NCBI RefSeq assembly: GCF_002994745.2
Contig: NC_037092.1
Coordinates: forward strand, 80,069,824-80,133,823
Source: Rosa chinensis
Taxonomy: Eukaryota; Streptophyta; Magnoliopsida; Rosales; Rosaceae
Reading direction: 5' to 3'
Length of the DNA: 64,000 nt
This document shows positions 16,346 through 35,442 of this stretch, in pieces (position 1 is the stretch's first letter; every line of letters starts with the position of its first letter). The position numbers and the translations under genes are program-made. The notes below the pieces were generated by a model. It was not told the DNA's origin. It worked only from the letters and a program-made list of their open reading frames with translations, and did no database searches.

Positions 16346-16998
16346 AAAAAAGTTACTGGTTGCCAGCGTGTATTCACGTTCAGAAATCAATGGATGAATG
16401 GAGTATGGCGCTTAGTTCACTAGAAAAATTTTCTCGAACACCTAATAGGCGCCTATAAAAACACAGCGTTTCCAATCAAAATGGCGTCCTATTGCTCTGG
16501 GGCAGTCGAGTCCATTACCGGCCCTGCTCACCCTCACCTCCTCTTTGCATTTGGCTGCTGCCATTGAAAGGGTATGAAGAGATTCACAACACAATTTCAG
16601 TTTTAGACTTTTTAGTCCAGAAATCTGCGTCGACGGTGTTTTTAGCTTACTCACTTTGCATTTAGTTCAGTCACTTTATGTATGTATTTGGGGCCAGATA
16701 GGAGAGGTATTTGGCTCCCGGGTCAATGTATTAATGGTTGTTAAGAATTTCTTGCCTCCGACATTGAGATTCACTCACTGTCCACTATCAGCTCGCACAT
16801 CCATCTGTTTATTATGGAAATAGTTAAACCTAGTTTATATGTTCTACCCGATTTTTTAAAACATCAAAAAACTATACATAAAGCATATATGTGAAACAAA
16901 GGGACCAACACATCCATTAAAACACCAGAAGACATCAATCTGAAACCTCTAAGAAAATAAGCAAAAACTACCAAGTTACGATCTTTACAATGTACTAA
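16346..16998. other. Spacer with TATA box and short open frame
   Basis: A TATA-like CCTATAAAAACACAG (about 16450) is followed 30 bp later by an ATG opening a 28-codon frame (MASYCSGAVESITGP...). No splice-linked continuation or homology is evident, so no gene is claimed. Confidence 0.25.
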
Positions 16999-18686
16999 CA
17001 AGAGTTAGAACAACAGAGACATATACTCACCTTGTAAAGCTTTCCACAGTAGTCTTCCTCCAAGATGAAAGGGGTGTGACAATTGCGGTTGTGGCACATC
17101 TACTACTTGGAATTCTGATCAAATTTGACGAGAGAAGGACGCTCCATATGAAACAAAGGATGTCTTATCCTTGTTGTGCTGGTGAACAAAACATAGAATT
17201 AGAGAACCGAAAGAGAGATGAGAGTGATAGGAGTAGTATATGTGGCGTTTTAATCGTATATGAAGGAATTTGGAAGGTAATCTAGTTTGTGTGCAATCAG
17301 GAAAACAAAATAAAAGAGAATAACTATTGAATAAGATTTCTAGATTGGTATTTAGGGTTAAAATCAGAGAATTACTAGTTCATTTTTATGTGACGTTAAA
17401 ATCATTTCTCAAAGCCTGAATCACAATCGCAATACCTCCCTTTCTCTCTCTCAAAGTTCCGACCATCATCCATTCTTCAAGTTCAGAAGCCATAAAGCAA
17501 GTTCAATCTCCATCAGCACATCCTTGTTGTCAGCCGTATCAAGCATCCACCACTTTGAAGCTTCTTCTTGCGTTCTTGAAGACCTTAAAAGTGTAACCAT
17601 GTCCATCTCTATTATGTTTTTGGTTATCTTTTCTTGTAAAACAATCCAGATTTTATTTTTGTTTCAATGGATGTTTCAAATTCTTATAAGATTAAAGTTT
17701 AAATATTGATGTTTACTTTTCAAATACTATGAAGCATGTTTAACGTTTTAGGTTTTTCAAAACAGAAAATTGCGATTTCATCTTGTCATTGTTTATTTGT
17801 TGATTTCGCGCTTGATTCAATCCCACCATTTATATGTTTTGTAATCTTTGGATGCATACTCAAAGTTATGAGCATATAGTTGTTTCCAGATTTAGATTTG
17901 CTAGCGTTCTAGGTCTTAATTACTAAGTGGAAAACCTATAGTTCCTTAGGTAAATCAACAATGAGCTTTGCATGATAAGATTAGCATTCTAACTTGCTAT
18001 CTTTGCTTAAATCGATCAAACTTCCACATGTTCTTAATGCTTTAATATTATTCTTGTTAGTGATTAGCTACCACTAGTAATTGGATGTTTAATAGGGTTA
18101 ACTATACTATAGTGCGTTCATCCAGTTAATTTAATTAAGGGAAGTAATAAAGACTTTGTATGCATTTATCTCTGTTCTTGATTGATTTCTTGCTATGACA
18201 TGTTTGATTCGTTATTTGTGTTTTGAAACCATGCCAACTTGTTAGTAGTAGTTAATTAAGTCTTCATTCGTTCTATTCATCCACTTCTATCTTGTAATTT
18301 TTGTACATGATATATATTTAAACTTTAATTCTTTTATTAATTCTGAACTTCTTTTGCAGAATTTACATCCCTTAATCGCCAGCTGAGAACTATCCATACT
18401 TATTCTTATTACAATTGCAAGATTATATTTTGAGCACTCATTTTGAGTGTGCCAGAGAGATGAACATGTTTGGATTACAAAGATTGAAACTTTGGGAGAA
18501 AGAAACCAACCCATCAAATTGTCGCCATTCATGAGAAACTCCAAGCTCTGCAACTGGTGAACGACAAAATGAAGAGAGGGTCTGAGAGAGCATGAGTTGA
18601 AAACTCAAGGCAATGAAAGATTGAATCTTTCAGCGTGAAGAAGCGAACCCAGTAGTTTTCTTCTTCTTAAGAGATGAGAGTCTGAT

Positions 18687-18721
<35 letters not shown>

Positions 18722-18800
18722 TGTGTGTGTGTGTGTGTGACTGAGTTGTTTCAGGTAAGGCTATGATAGGTTAGGAAATGAGTTTGTTTGTGAAGCAAGG
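16999..18800. repeat. Repeat R1, copy B, split by about 1.2 kb
   Basis: 16999-17235 matches the left part of copy A, and 18435-18800 matches the right part (including GAGAAACTCCAAGCTCTGCA and the TGTTTCAGRT..GGTTAGGAAAT stretch). The intervening 17236-18434 is unassigned and could be an insertion or a part that copy A has lost. On the minus strand the left part encodes CHNRNCHTPFILEEDYCGKL up to a GTGAGT donor. Confidence 0.5.
18687..18739. repeat. Compound microsatellite (GA)n(GT)n
   Basis: About 16 GA units run directly into about 10 GT units within repeat R1 copy B. Likely polymorphic in length. Confidence 0.9.
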
Positions 18801-20080
18801 CAAGAAATTGGTTAAGAGAAATCAAGTACTAGGTGTTTAGGAGCCTGGTGTTTACAGTCACTTAGGAATTTTATTGATAAAAAATGAGATTTTTATACCC
18901 AATAAAATATAGAGCGGGTTTAATTAAAAATAAAAAATGTTCATATGGTCACCAGGTGACCAAGGACTTTTGTGATCACGGACCCTTAGATTTGATCTAT
19001 TTTCCCTCTCTCATTTACTCCACTCCTCAATTTAACATCCGATAATTTTATTTATTTACATTTGTATATAATATTTTGAATTTGAATTAGTAAACAACTT
19101 AAAAGAGTGTTAATTACAAGATTATGACGGTAAATGAATTACGCTTGAATTCACTAATAGTTTTCTTTTATTATTTGATTATTTATATATTATGAGAAAT
19201 TTTGTATACATACATCCTTTTTTTTTTCCCTGAAACTTTTATATTCCGATTTCAACCCTAAATCCTTTTCCAACTAAGAAAAAAAAAAAACAGTGCCTTA
19301 TGTTTTTGATTGCAAATGGAGGAGGCGTGTGATGACGATGAAGGGGAGAGAGAGAGGGAGAGACGCCTTGCAAGAGGTAGAGAGAGAAAAGAAGGAGGTG
19401 ATCGATTGATTAGAAATCCAAATAAAATTGATAAAATATTTCAAATACAACATGTAGATTTTCAAATGAAAGTTGAAGATCAAAATAAGAGATTGGGAAT
19501 GATCAGAGGAAAGGTTTAGAAATTTTTGAATAAACATCACATAGATTTTCATTATTAAAAGTAAGGCCAAAATAACCATTACATATTATTTCATTGCCAT
19601 CTACAGATATACAAAATAGACCGCGGTTTTGATTGCTTGCAAGTCTCTTCATCTGCTTTTTACATTCTCAAATTTTAAGTGGTAAAGTTGCACACATTTA
19701 ATATGAGATGTTATGTCACTCATGTGTCTACGTTAAGGTTGAGATATGAAACAACAAAGTTGCATTGGTGCATTAATTTAGATATTAAACTTTGATTTCA
19801 TTCTTGATTAAAAGAAAATAGGTACTGAAAGAAAACTTCGGACATACCACATACCAAAGTAGAAAAATTTATGATACACCAACAAAGAAGAAGATGAAAC
19901 TTAATGAAAGGATGTTACAACACTCATTCTAAAGGACTAGTCTTTCTTCCTATTGAAGTAGGTATGACAATTAAAATTCCTCTCAACCTCATATATAGCA
20001 TTTGATAAAAGAAACAAGAAGAGTAAAAAGAGATCACGTACACAAATTCATCTCATTCCATCCGTACTATACCATTAACT
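18801..20080. other. Gene-free AT-rich stretch
   Basis: Contains a purine-rich open frame (19310-19519, EEACDDDEGERERERRLARG and on) that arises from GA-rich sequence. No homology or splice context supports a gene. Confidence 0.4.
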
Positions 20081-20935
20081 TTAGTCAAGAGGTGATGATC
20101 TGCATCCTGAAAAAGGTATGCGCTTATCACATACAGCACCTAATGCAGAAGCTCTTTGAAGATTTGCTGCAACAAACGAAGAACATCCCAAATTTGCATT
20201 GTTAAAGTTAGCTCCTTCAAGATTTGCGCAAATAAACGAAGAACTTCCCAAATAATTCACCTTGTTAAAGTTAGCTCCTCGAAGATTTGCCTCAACAAAT
20301 GAAGAATTTTCCAAATTTGCATTGTTAAAGTTAGCGCCTCGAAGATTTGCCTCTCCAGACAAAGATCTTCCCAACCTCACATTGGTAGAGTTAGCACCTT
20401 CGGCATTGACATATTCAAAGTTTGAGTTTGAAAGATTTGCCTTTGTAAAACACACATTTCTAATACATGTGTAGCTAAAGTCAATTTTAGATAGCTCCAA
20501 TCCAGGAATTGAAGTTCAAGGCCATAAAGATTTACACCTCTAAACTTTGGCTAGGCGGCCAATGCTCCTCATGGCTCTCAACATAGAGTCTGTACTTGAT
20601 AATATCACTACGTGTTAAATTTGTACCCAACTCTTTCTCCTTCTTATAGATCAGCAATAGATGAATTCCATCTATCAGTCCTTCAAGTTGATAGTACCGT
20701 GCCTCCTCTAGAAGTTACGAATACTTAGAATCTTCTAATGTAGGAACAACACCATCTCTCAACCAATTGAGAATGTATGTAGAACTGACCATCCCTATCA
20801 ATAAAAATATATCCTTCTCATCTTGACACAAGGCGTGACGTCCAATACTAAACATTGCAGCAAGCATAGAATTAGGCTATTGCTGAGTCAAAGTATTTGG
20901 TGTGAGTGCAAATTTTTTGTCCTCCTACATTAAGG
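20081..20935 (-). pseudogene. FIP2-like protein pseudogene (BTB plus pentapeptide repeats)
   Basis: The minus strand carries, in order, LNVGGQKI, SMLAAMFS (about 20865), ILNWLRDGVVPTLEDSKYS, LLEEARYYQLEGLIDGIH, LTRSDIIKYRLYVES, then FRGVNLYGLEL and a pentapeptide-repeat part open from 20500 to 20081 (KANLSNSNFEYV, GANFNNANLENSSFVEANLR and on). This is the domain order of plant FIP2-like BTB/POZ proteins, which act as CUL3 adaptors in other systems. It is broken: in-frame TAA after SKYS and after LTQQ, and several frameshifts (at GRHALC-EK, before ILNW, and at about 20510). The pentapeptide half is still an open 139-codon frame. Confidence 0.78.
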
Positions 20936-21286
20936 TCTTGTTTGGTTCGCGGAAAATAAGTATAGGGAAAGGAAAGTTGTTCCTTTCTTGCATTTGGGAT
21001 GCAAAAGGAAATAAATGCTTTCCTGAAGCAAAGGAAAATTGGGGGGAAAATAGTTCATTCCATATTTCAAAGGAACCACTCTCCCACATTCATTCCTTGC
21101 ATTTATTATTCACAACACATTATTTTATTGCATTAGTTACAAATTTTTTAACAACTTTCCGGATAATTTTTCTTATGTTACCAAATATCAGAATGAGAAG
21201 TTCTTCGGAAATTTCATTTCCCTTCCCACAGAAAAGGCAAAATAATTTTTTTTTTTTTCGGGGCCTAAAGCGAACCAAATAGAAGG
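20934..21286. mobile_element. MITE with TTTGGTTCG terminal inverted repeats
   Basis: The left end GGTCTTGTTTGGTTCGC and the right end (reverse complement CCTTCTATTTGGTTCGC) form 16-17 bp imperfect inverted repeats around about 350 bp of non-coding DNA. This terminal motif is common in plant hAT/PIF-type MITEs. The element abuts the FIP2-like pseudogene. A target duplication is not clear. A lone end of the same type lies near 34692. Confidence 0.55.
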
Positions 21287-21439
21287 AATCAGAGTCGTTT
21301 TTCATTGCCTGAAACTCAAAATATAGGAATGTAAAGCCAAAAGCGGACGTACAAGGATTGACAAGCCTCGAACATGACAAAGATAACAAGTTCACTTGAA
21401 AAGGAACATGAAAGTATGTTTTTCTGGATTTCAGAAGGA

Positions 21440-21650
21440 AACATACGATGCATTATATAGACAAAAATTAAACGACCGGGATCATTCAATACGACGGTAT
21501 GAACACGATACCAAGGCAAACCCATAGAAATACCCCTTTATCAACAAAAAATAGACACATCCCAATCATAATCTTAATTCTAATAGCTCTAGAATCCATA
21601 TACTATCCCAGGAATCCAAATCCAATTCTGATTATTAAATGAAAACATGG
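21440..21650 (-). pseudogene. psbB: Plastid psbB fragment in nuclear DNA (NUPT)
   Basis: On the minus strand from 21525 the sequence encodes [20 protein letters not shown], the N-terminus of the photosystem II CP47 protein. A short, diverged continuation (VYIMH) follows before homology stops. Upstream (21526 to about 21650) lies TTGATAAAGGGGTATTTCT, which looks like the psbB leader. Only the first 25 or so codons remain, between a MITE and a RecQ promoter, so this is an integrated plastid DNA remnant and not a gene. Confidence 0.75.
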
Positions 21651-21700
21651 TCTTGGTGTCTACTGTCTCTAATTAAAAATAAAAACCCTCGGTCTAAAAA

Positions 21701-21708
21701 TGGCGGGA
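21701..21708 (+). promoter_or_regulatory. E2F-like site upstream of RecQ copy 2
   Basis: TGGCGGGA, about 145 bp before the RecQ copy 2 ATG, in the block shared by all three RecQ leader copies. Role inferred from motif and conservation. Confidence 0.45.
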
Positions 21709-21851
21709 GAAGTTGCCCTTAATAATATCTTAATCAATTAATATTTTCCTCCATTATATTTCCAAAAACCCTCAAAAGACTCGAACCGTTCTTCTCCAAA
21801 TTCCCAAACTCTACAGACCGTCTCAACGGCAGAGCAACCAGAAACCTCAAA

Positions 21852-29761
<7,910 letters not shown>

Positions 29762-31320
29762 GTTCATAGAAGCTGTGAAAGTGCTGAAATGGACTTCTTG
29801 TCAATTACTGATGCAGTGTTGATGAATGATGACCAATGTATTCGTTAGATGTCAAAAGTAGCTGTTTCTCTTTAGTTTTGTTCTGTTCTTTCGTTTGGTG
29901 CAACTCTGACTTCTGCTTCTTCTTTTCTTTTTGTTTTGTTTTGTCAAAGGGTGCAACTCTGACTTAAACACATGCTTTAGGAGTCAAAAAGCGAGCAAGT
30001 CTAGCTCACACCTCAGGACTGTAAAAAGTGCCTATATACACAAATGAGTTTGATAGAAAGGTGCAAAATCGTCGAGTTTGGTATGAAAATGGCCTGTGAA
30101 TTCTCGGGACCATATATTATTGGTCACCATAATTTATTGATGTAACCTAACACATCAATAAATTACTGAACAACGGTAAGAATGATGCATCCCGTCATCC
30201 CCAACACCAGCAATGTGGTATTTTTAAGTGGTACCACCGTGGTACCCTCGCAACCTCTTGTTTGTCTGGTTACTGGCAGCGGAGGGGTAATGGTCATTCT
30301 GACTTGAGATCAGTATATTGGTTATGCCTTGATTCAAAAAAAGAGTCAAAAACTCAAATTCATTTCTTTCCCTTTCAGATTTCTAGGGCATAAAACAACT
30401 GAATTTCTTTTCTTTATTTCCCAACTTCGTTGAAGGATTTGAGAGGGCATGCGCATATTTATAACAACTAAAGGTCCAGAGTACGTAGGTAATATCAATC
30501 GTGAATGTATACAATAGATTACATGAGTGAAAACGAAGAGCAGTAGTCAAAAGTACGTCACTTGAAAGTTGAAACTCAAATGCATCTTTTTACTTTATTC
30601 TTTTGACCGTGTTTTTGGTGTGACTGTAACTCATGAACGTAGAGAGAGAAGTGGCTTCCTGAATAATTAGGAAGATGATGAAGCGTTTAGGGAGTAAATC
30701 GTGCGTGTCCCCAATCCCCATTATTCTAGTAAGCAGCTGGTAATTAGTACAAACTTTTGTCCTATGCAATATCAGATGCAAAAACTTCAAAAAGAGAAGA
30801 CCGGAATTTGTTCCATACTAAGAGAAAAAGGGAAGCATCCTCAATAATGTCCGAATGCAGCTCCCAGGTGAAACCATCACCTGCCTTCAGAGCTCGATTC
30901 TTCAATTTATTCTTTTCTATTTGAAGAATGGTGGATTAGGTACTTCAAATACTAAAAGTTGGGGACCAATTTACTCCCCTCGGTTCCATTCTCTGAAACA
31001 GTGAAACCTACATTTCAAACTGGGGCCCCTCCAATCTGACTTTGCATCATAGGTAAGAAAAACCCAGAAACAAAACAGAAAGAAAAACTGAAAGCTAAGA
31101 ACACAAGAAAAACAAAGCTCTGAGAAGACTCAAGGAGGGAGTCCTTGTGCATCGAAGAGTAAGATGCGCATTAGGGAGGGAGGGGGGTAGGTTACCCAGT
31201 CCGCCGGGCACACCCTGCGCGATGCCATATTTTTTACTTTTTTGGTGGATCAAAAGGCCAGCTAAAGCATAATTAAACACAACAGTATGGGATTTTTATT
31301 TATTTATTTTATTTTATTTT
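29762..31320. other. 3' region of RecQ copy 2 and gene-free spacer
   Basis: After the stop there are probable 3'UTR sequences to about 30000. Beyond that, no coding segment or terminal repeat is recognisable; a G-rich patch lies at 31155-31200. Confidence 0.45.
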
Positions 31321-31426
31321 TTTTGACAGCTTGGGATCGATCTTGTTGGCATCTTGTTTCTCACTTCCTCGGTTTGATTAATTAAAATAAAATTCTTTAA
31401 ATAAATAAATTTTTAATGGTGGATCA

Positions 31427-31798
31427 ATACTTTTAATATTTACAAATTGATGATGGTTTTGATCGTATCGTTGTATAAGTTAAATTAATGTTTTTAACCA
31501 AGGGACCAACACTTTTAATATTTTTAGATCGATAACGGTTTTGACAGTATCATTGTATAAGTTCAATTCACAAATCTCTACCAAGGGGCCAACACTTTGT
31601 TACTATCTATAGATAACGGTTTCGACCGCACCGTTGTACAAGTAAAATGAGAAAATTTCTAACCAAGGGACCAACACATTTTCAATATCTATAGATAACG
31701 GTTTTGACACTATACCGTTGTAAAAAAAAAAAACCACAAACGTTTTTTATTAAACCGTTATCTGGGTAACGTTGTCTATTTTCGATTTTGTACTAGTG
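31427..31798 (-). mobile_element. End of a CACTA transposon with subterminal tandem repeats
   Basis: The right boundary at 31798 reads, on the minus strand, CACTAGTACAAAATCGAAAA, a typical CACTA (En/Spm) terminus. Inside it are four diverged tandem units of about 82 bp (31427, 31501, 31584, 31665), each with AGGGACCAACACTTTT, ATAACGGTTTTGAC and CGTTGTA-like parts. These are the subterminal repeats expected to bind the transposase. No second end or transposase gene is in the window, so the element is truncated. It cuts the DUF247 gene. Confidence 0.75.
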
Positions 31799-32590
31799 AT
31801 GGTATTTTGAATCTTGTGCAGCATAGTATTCTGAATCTTTTGCAGCAATGAGGGAACCTCTAATGACATCAAGGATGTGCACAGCTGATGTAAATAAATG
31901 TTCAAGTTTGGGCTCCATGATAAAAAAAAAAAAAAATCAATCCCTGATTCAAGTTTGAAGAAGTCCATCACCAGATCAGTTAGGGAAAATTCTTGGAAAT
32001 CATTGTGAAGCTCGGTACTCATCCTTAATTCGGTGTACAAATTATCGAGCAAACGCCAAGGCAATTGATTCTCTAACAGCACAAGACCTTGATAGATGGT
32101 GTGCCGCAGACCGAATATTCTGGAAATGGGGTCGTTAGGGTACCGCTCAGTGTGGAAAGATTGCATGCGAAGAAACTCTACAAGAAAACAGCCATCAATA
32201 ACCAGCATCTCGACAAAGTCCTCAGAGTTAATATGATCCAAATCGTCTGCATAACACTGACGAGCTTGTGTTTCAATCTTCGTAACGGCTCTAACCAAGC
32301 ATAGCAAATCTATATCATAAGTTTCACCGTTCGGGAGGATGGACTGAAAATACAGTCTTTTCACATTTTGCATGAATAACTATCCCGTCGTCTTTGTGCA
32401 ATGGTCCTATGGAGATAGCACTGGGTCGGTATGCATAACTATCCCGTCTTCGGACCACCTCTAGAACCCTGAAAACGGAATATCCATAGGGGGACACCGG
32501 TGAAACTTGCCCTAACTTCCTCTGAATGGAAGATGCGATGGCAAGAGAATAATCTTCATCTGCGCTGACTTCATCCGCCATGATTTCGTC
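31799..32590 (-). pseudogene. DUF247 (UPF0481) gene, broken
   Basis: The minus strand starts MADEVSADEDYSLAIASSIQ (Met about 32581), then YRPSAISIGPLHKD, and in another frame NVKRLYFQSILPNGETYDID, CYADDLDHINSEDFVEMLVI, DGCFLVEFL, GLRHTIYQGLVLLENQLPWR. These are the hallmark DUF247 segments (SIGP.H, C....SDEFVEM...DGCF, LLENQLP). The frame shifts at about 32375, next to a 15-bp duplication (ATAACTATCCCGTC at 32375 and 32435). The 3' end is removed by the CACTA terminus at 31798. DUF247 proteins are plant membrane-associated proteins of mostly unknown function; some act in grass self-incompatibility. Confidence 0.82.
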
Positions 32591-32653
32591 TACCAACTAG
32601 GTCTACCAACTTTTCACTGTGAGAATAGAAAAACAGAAAGTGAAGAAACATAC

Positions 32654-32851
32654 ATGATGAAAGAAAATAGTAGATTTGAATGTGCACGAGCACAGCACAA
32701 AGCCACAAACACGTTTCGCACTTCAAGGGATCAGCTTGCTGATTTGTTCACCAAAGGCTTGTGTGCTCCCATGCATTCATATTTTTGCTCCAACTTGATG
32801 GTGCGACATGAGGGGAAAAAGAGATTGATCTACTTATTATTGATAGGGTGA
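32654..32851 (+). mobile_element. Ty1/copia fragment (end of RNase H region)
   Basis: The frame contains TSRDQLADLFTKGL followed by a short hydrophobic/basic tail. This is the signature of the last part of copia polyproteins (T.DQLADLFTK.L). Only the 3' end of the element is present. A purine-rich AGGGGAAAAAGAGA, possibly the polypurine tract, coincides with the outer edge of the large inverted repeat. Confidence 0.7.
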
Positions 32852-33603
32852 AATTGAGACGATGAAATAAAATTTGATGGTGATATATGAATACCTATAG
32901 TTTATAGGTAATTTTTCACCATCTCAAACTCGTAGTTACAATCCCAACATCCAAATGAAAGACAAAAATTTCTGCTGAGGACAAAATTGACTATTTATTA
33001 CCAATAGGGTGCAATTTTGATTTCATTGCATAGGTGAAAACAGAATTGAAGGATCAAAAATGAAAGAAAACACCTTGCCAAAAACAAAAAAAAACAAAAA
33101 AACTTTAAATGGATCAGTTTTATGCTTTCACGGTTTCACCTGGACTATGGCCCACGTTCCACATACTGCATCTCAAGGCCCAAATTACAACTAGGGTTTT
33201 TGGTTAAAAACGCTAGCAAAGCCATCACTGCCGCTCCTCACATATCTCACCTCCCATTTCTCATCCACTCGTTCTTACCAAAGTTAATCCCAGAATGAGA
33301 AGATTTCCGTCTCAACCATCACCATAAGGGCCAAGGTAATCAATATATAATATAGATAAATGTATATTAATTTAAATTCCTATTTCGATCAGAATGATAA
33401 GGAATAAATAAATCCACCCGAATCTCTTTTACCTCCGATCCACTCACGGTATCGAATGATTAGTCCAATAAAATTTGACTTATCCATCCTACAAACATAT
33501 CCAAACAAATTTGGCCTTTCAATTTTTATTTATCCTTATTGGTTGGTACACTTTTTCTCGTGCATCGATTTTTCGGCGGAACCAGGATTTATAGTTTGGG
33601 GGG
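32810..33603 (+). repeat. Left arm of large inverted repeat
   Basis: This 794-bp arm is nearly the reverse complement of 33692-34535, with an ~88-bp spacer. It contains GGCCC-type site II motifs (about 33150-33180) next to a telo-box (AACTAGGGTTTTT, about 33192), a combination found in plant ribosomal and organelle-protein gene promoters. A pyrimidine-rich leader and a donor-like AAG|GTAATC (about 33334) follow. A 58-codon frame from 33123 overlaps the promoter motifs and is not convincing. The arm seems to be the 5' end of some gene, not identified. Confidence 0.8.
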
Positions 33604-33691
33604 TCGAGAATAATATAGAGTTTTAATTAACATAATTACATAATTATGAGGTTCAATTAATATTTCTATCTCATCATCTCAACCCCCCCCC

Positions 33692-34535
33692 CCCCCCAAA
33701 AAAAAAAAAAAAAACTATAAATCCTGGTTCCGCCAAAAAATCGATGCACGAGAAAAAGTACCAACCGAAGAGGATAAATAAAAATTGAAAGGCCAAATTT
33801 GTTTGGATATGTTTGTAGGATGGATAAGTCAAATTTTATTGGACTAATCATTCGATACCCCGAGTGGATCGGAGGTAAAAGAGATTCGGATGGATTTATT
33901 TATTCCTTATCCTTCTTATCGAAATAGGAATTTAAATTAATATACATTTATCTATATTATATATTGATTACCTTGGCCCTTATGGTGACAGTTGAGACGG
34001 AAATCTTCTCCTTCTGGGATTAACTTTGGTAAGAACGAGCGGATGAGAAATGGGAGGTGAGATATGTGAGGAGAGGACGTGAGGAGTGGATGTGAGGAGT
34101 GGCAATGATGGCTTTGCTAGCGTTTTTAACCAAAAACCCTAGTTGTAATTTCGGCCTTGAGATGCAGTATGTGGAACGTGGGCCATAGTCCAGGTGAAAC
34201 CGTGAAAGCATAAAACTGATCCATTTACAGTTTTTCTGTTTTCTTTCTTCTTCTTTCTTTTTTTTGGCAAGGTGTTTTCTTTCATTTTTGATCCTTCAAT
34301 TCTGTTTTCACCTATGCAATGAAATCAGAATTGCGCCCTATTGGTAATAAATAGTCAATTTTGTCCTTAGCAGAAATTTTTGTCTTTCATTTGGATGTTG
34401 GGATTGTAACTACGAGTTTGAGATGGCGAAAAACTACCTATAACCTATAGGTATTCATATATCACCATCAAATTTTATTTCATCGTCTCAATTTCACCCT
34501 ATCAATAATAAGTAGATCAATTTCTTTTTCCCCTC
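33692..34535 (-). repeat. Right arm of large inverted repeat
   Basis: Reverse complement of 32810-33603, with some substitutions and a short extra tandem stretch (GAGGAGTGGATGTGAGGAGT region, about 34080-34105). Starts at a C-run/A-run junction (33683-33715). Contains the same telo-box and site II motifs, now pointing left. See the left arm for content. Confidence 0.8.
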
Positions 34536-35442
34536 GTCATAAAATCTGCAAATGAAACTAGCTCTTACGACAAGTTATTTTTTTACCGTGTGGTCATGTA
34601 GGTAGGTAAGAAATAAAAAAATCACGACTTTAATTGTAAAGTATAGAAAATTCAACACCTGATCTAACGCACAATTCCCTACCCTAGGCTTTATTTGGTT
34701 CGCCCAAAGGAAAACAATATCTTTGTCTTTGGGATGGGAAATTAAAGTGCCTATTCGGTAATGTTTTCAACAACATATTTTTAAAATTATTTTTTTAAAA
34801 TAAAAAAGAGAACTAGAGAATGCATTTTCCAAATTAAAAATGTGTTCGACCATCAAATCTTAAAAAATCATTTCTTAACTTTTTCCATTACATCAGAACC
34901 CCATCTTCACAAACAACACAGACTTCAAGGAGCCTTTGATACCAAGACCACCAATAATCATACAACAGTTCTCAATCTCAGAACATTTCAATTCCCATTT
35001 ATTAACTTTTTTAAATGATTTAATTAGAACCATATATATTTGTGATTACCATAATTTAAAAGGGAAAAAAAAGAAGCCTGATTAATTGATGTGAATTTTA
35101 TGTAACAACTACAGCAACCCACAACTAAAGAGCAGTGACTAATAAGAGATCTGATGCAGTCAGCATTAAGCAGTAATTAAGAATGCATTGGATGCGGCTA
35201 ATTAAGAGAAGCAGTATCCATCGCATTCTTCCTAGTTAAAAGTAGGAGCTGCATGAAACGAATTTTTTCATGCCAAAAAATTGAAAGGTAGGTCAGAAAC
35301 AACATGTTAAGATCAAATTCTGGGCCCTACCTAGACAAAAAAACAAGTGAGACCAGATTTGTAAGTTGTAACCAATATAAAGCTGAGTTTAAACTTCCTG
35401 CCATTTCCCAGCTCTCACCAAAATGTAAAATTATGTAGTGTG
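34536..35442. other. Gene-free spacer, probable MCU 3' region
   Basis: AT-rich. A lone TTTGGTTCGCCC end, like that of the MITE at 20934, occurs near 34692. No coding sequence seen. The last ~100 bp are likely MCU 3'UTR. Confidence 0.4.

Noticed and set aside
16440..16600. TATA box with a 28-codon frame
   Set aside because: No continuation through a plausible donor, no homology; too little support for a gene.
19310..19519. 69-codon Glu/Arg-rich frame
   Set aside because: Caused by GA-rich DNA; no splice context.
33123..33299. 58-codon frame in the inverted-repeat arm (MLSRFHLDYGPRS...)
   Set aside because: It runs through site II and telo-box promoter motifs and differs at the end between the arms; more likely promoter and leader.
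34685..34780. Possible second TTTGGTTCG-ended MITE
   Set aside because: Only one end is recognisable; no matching inverted end or target duplication nearby.
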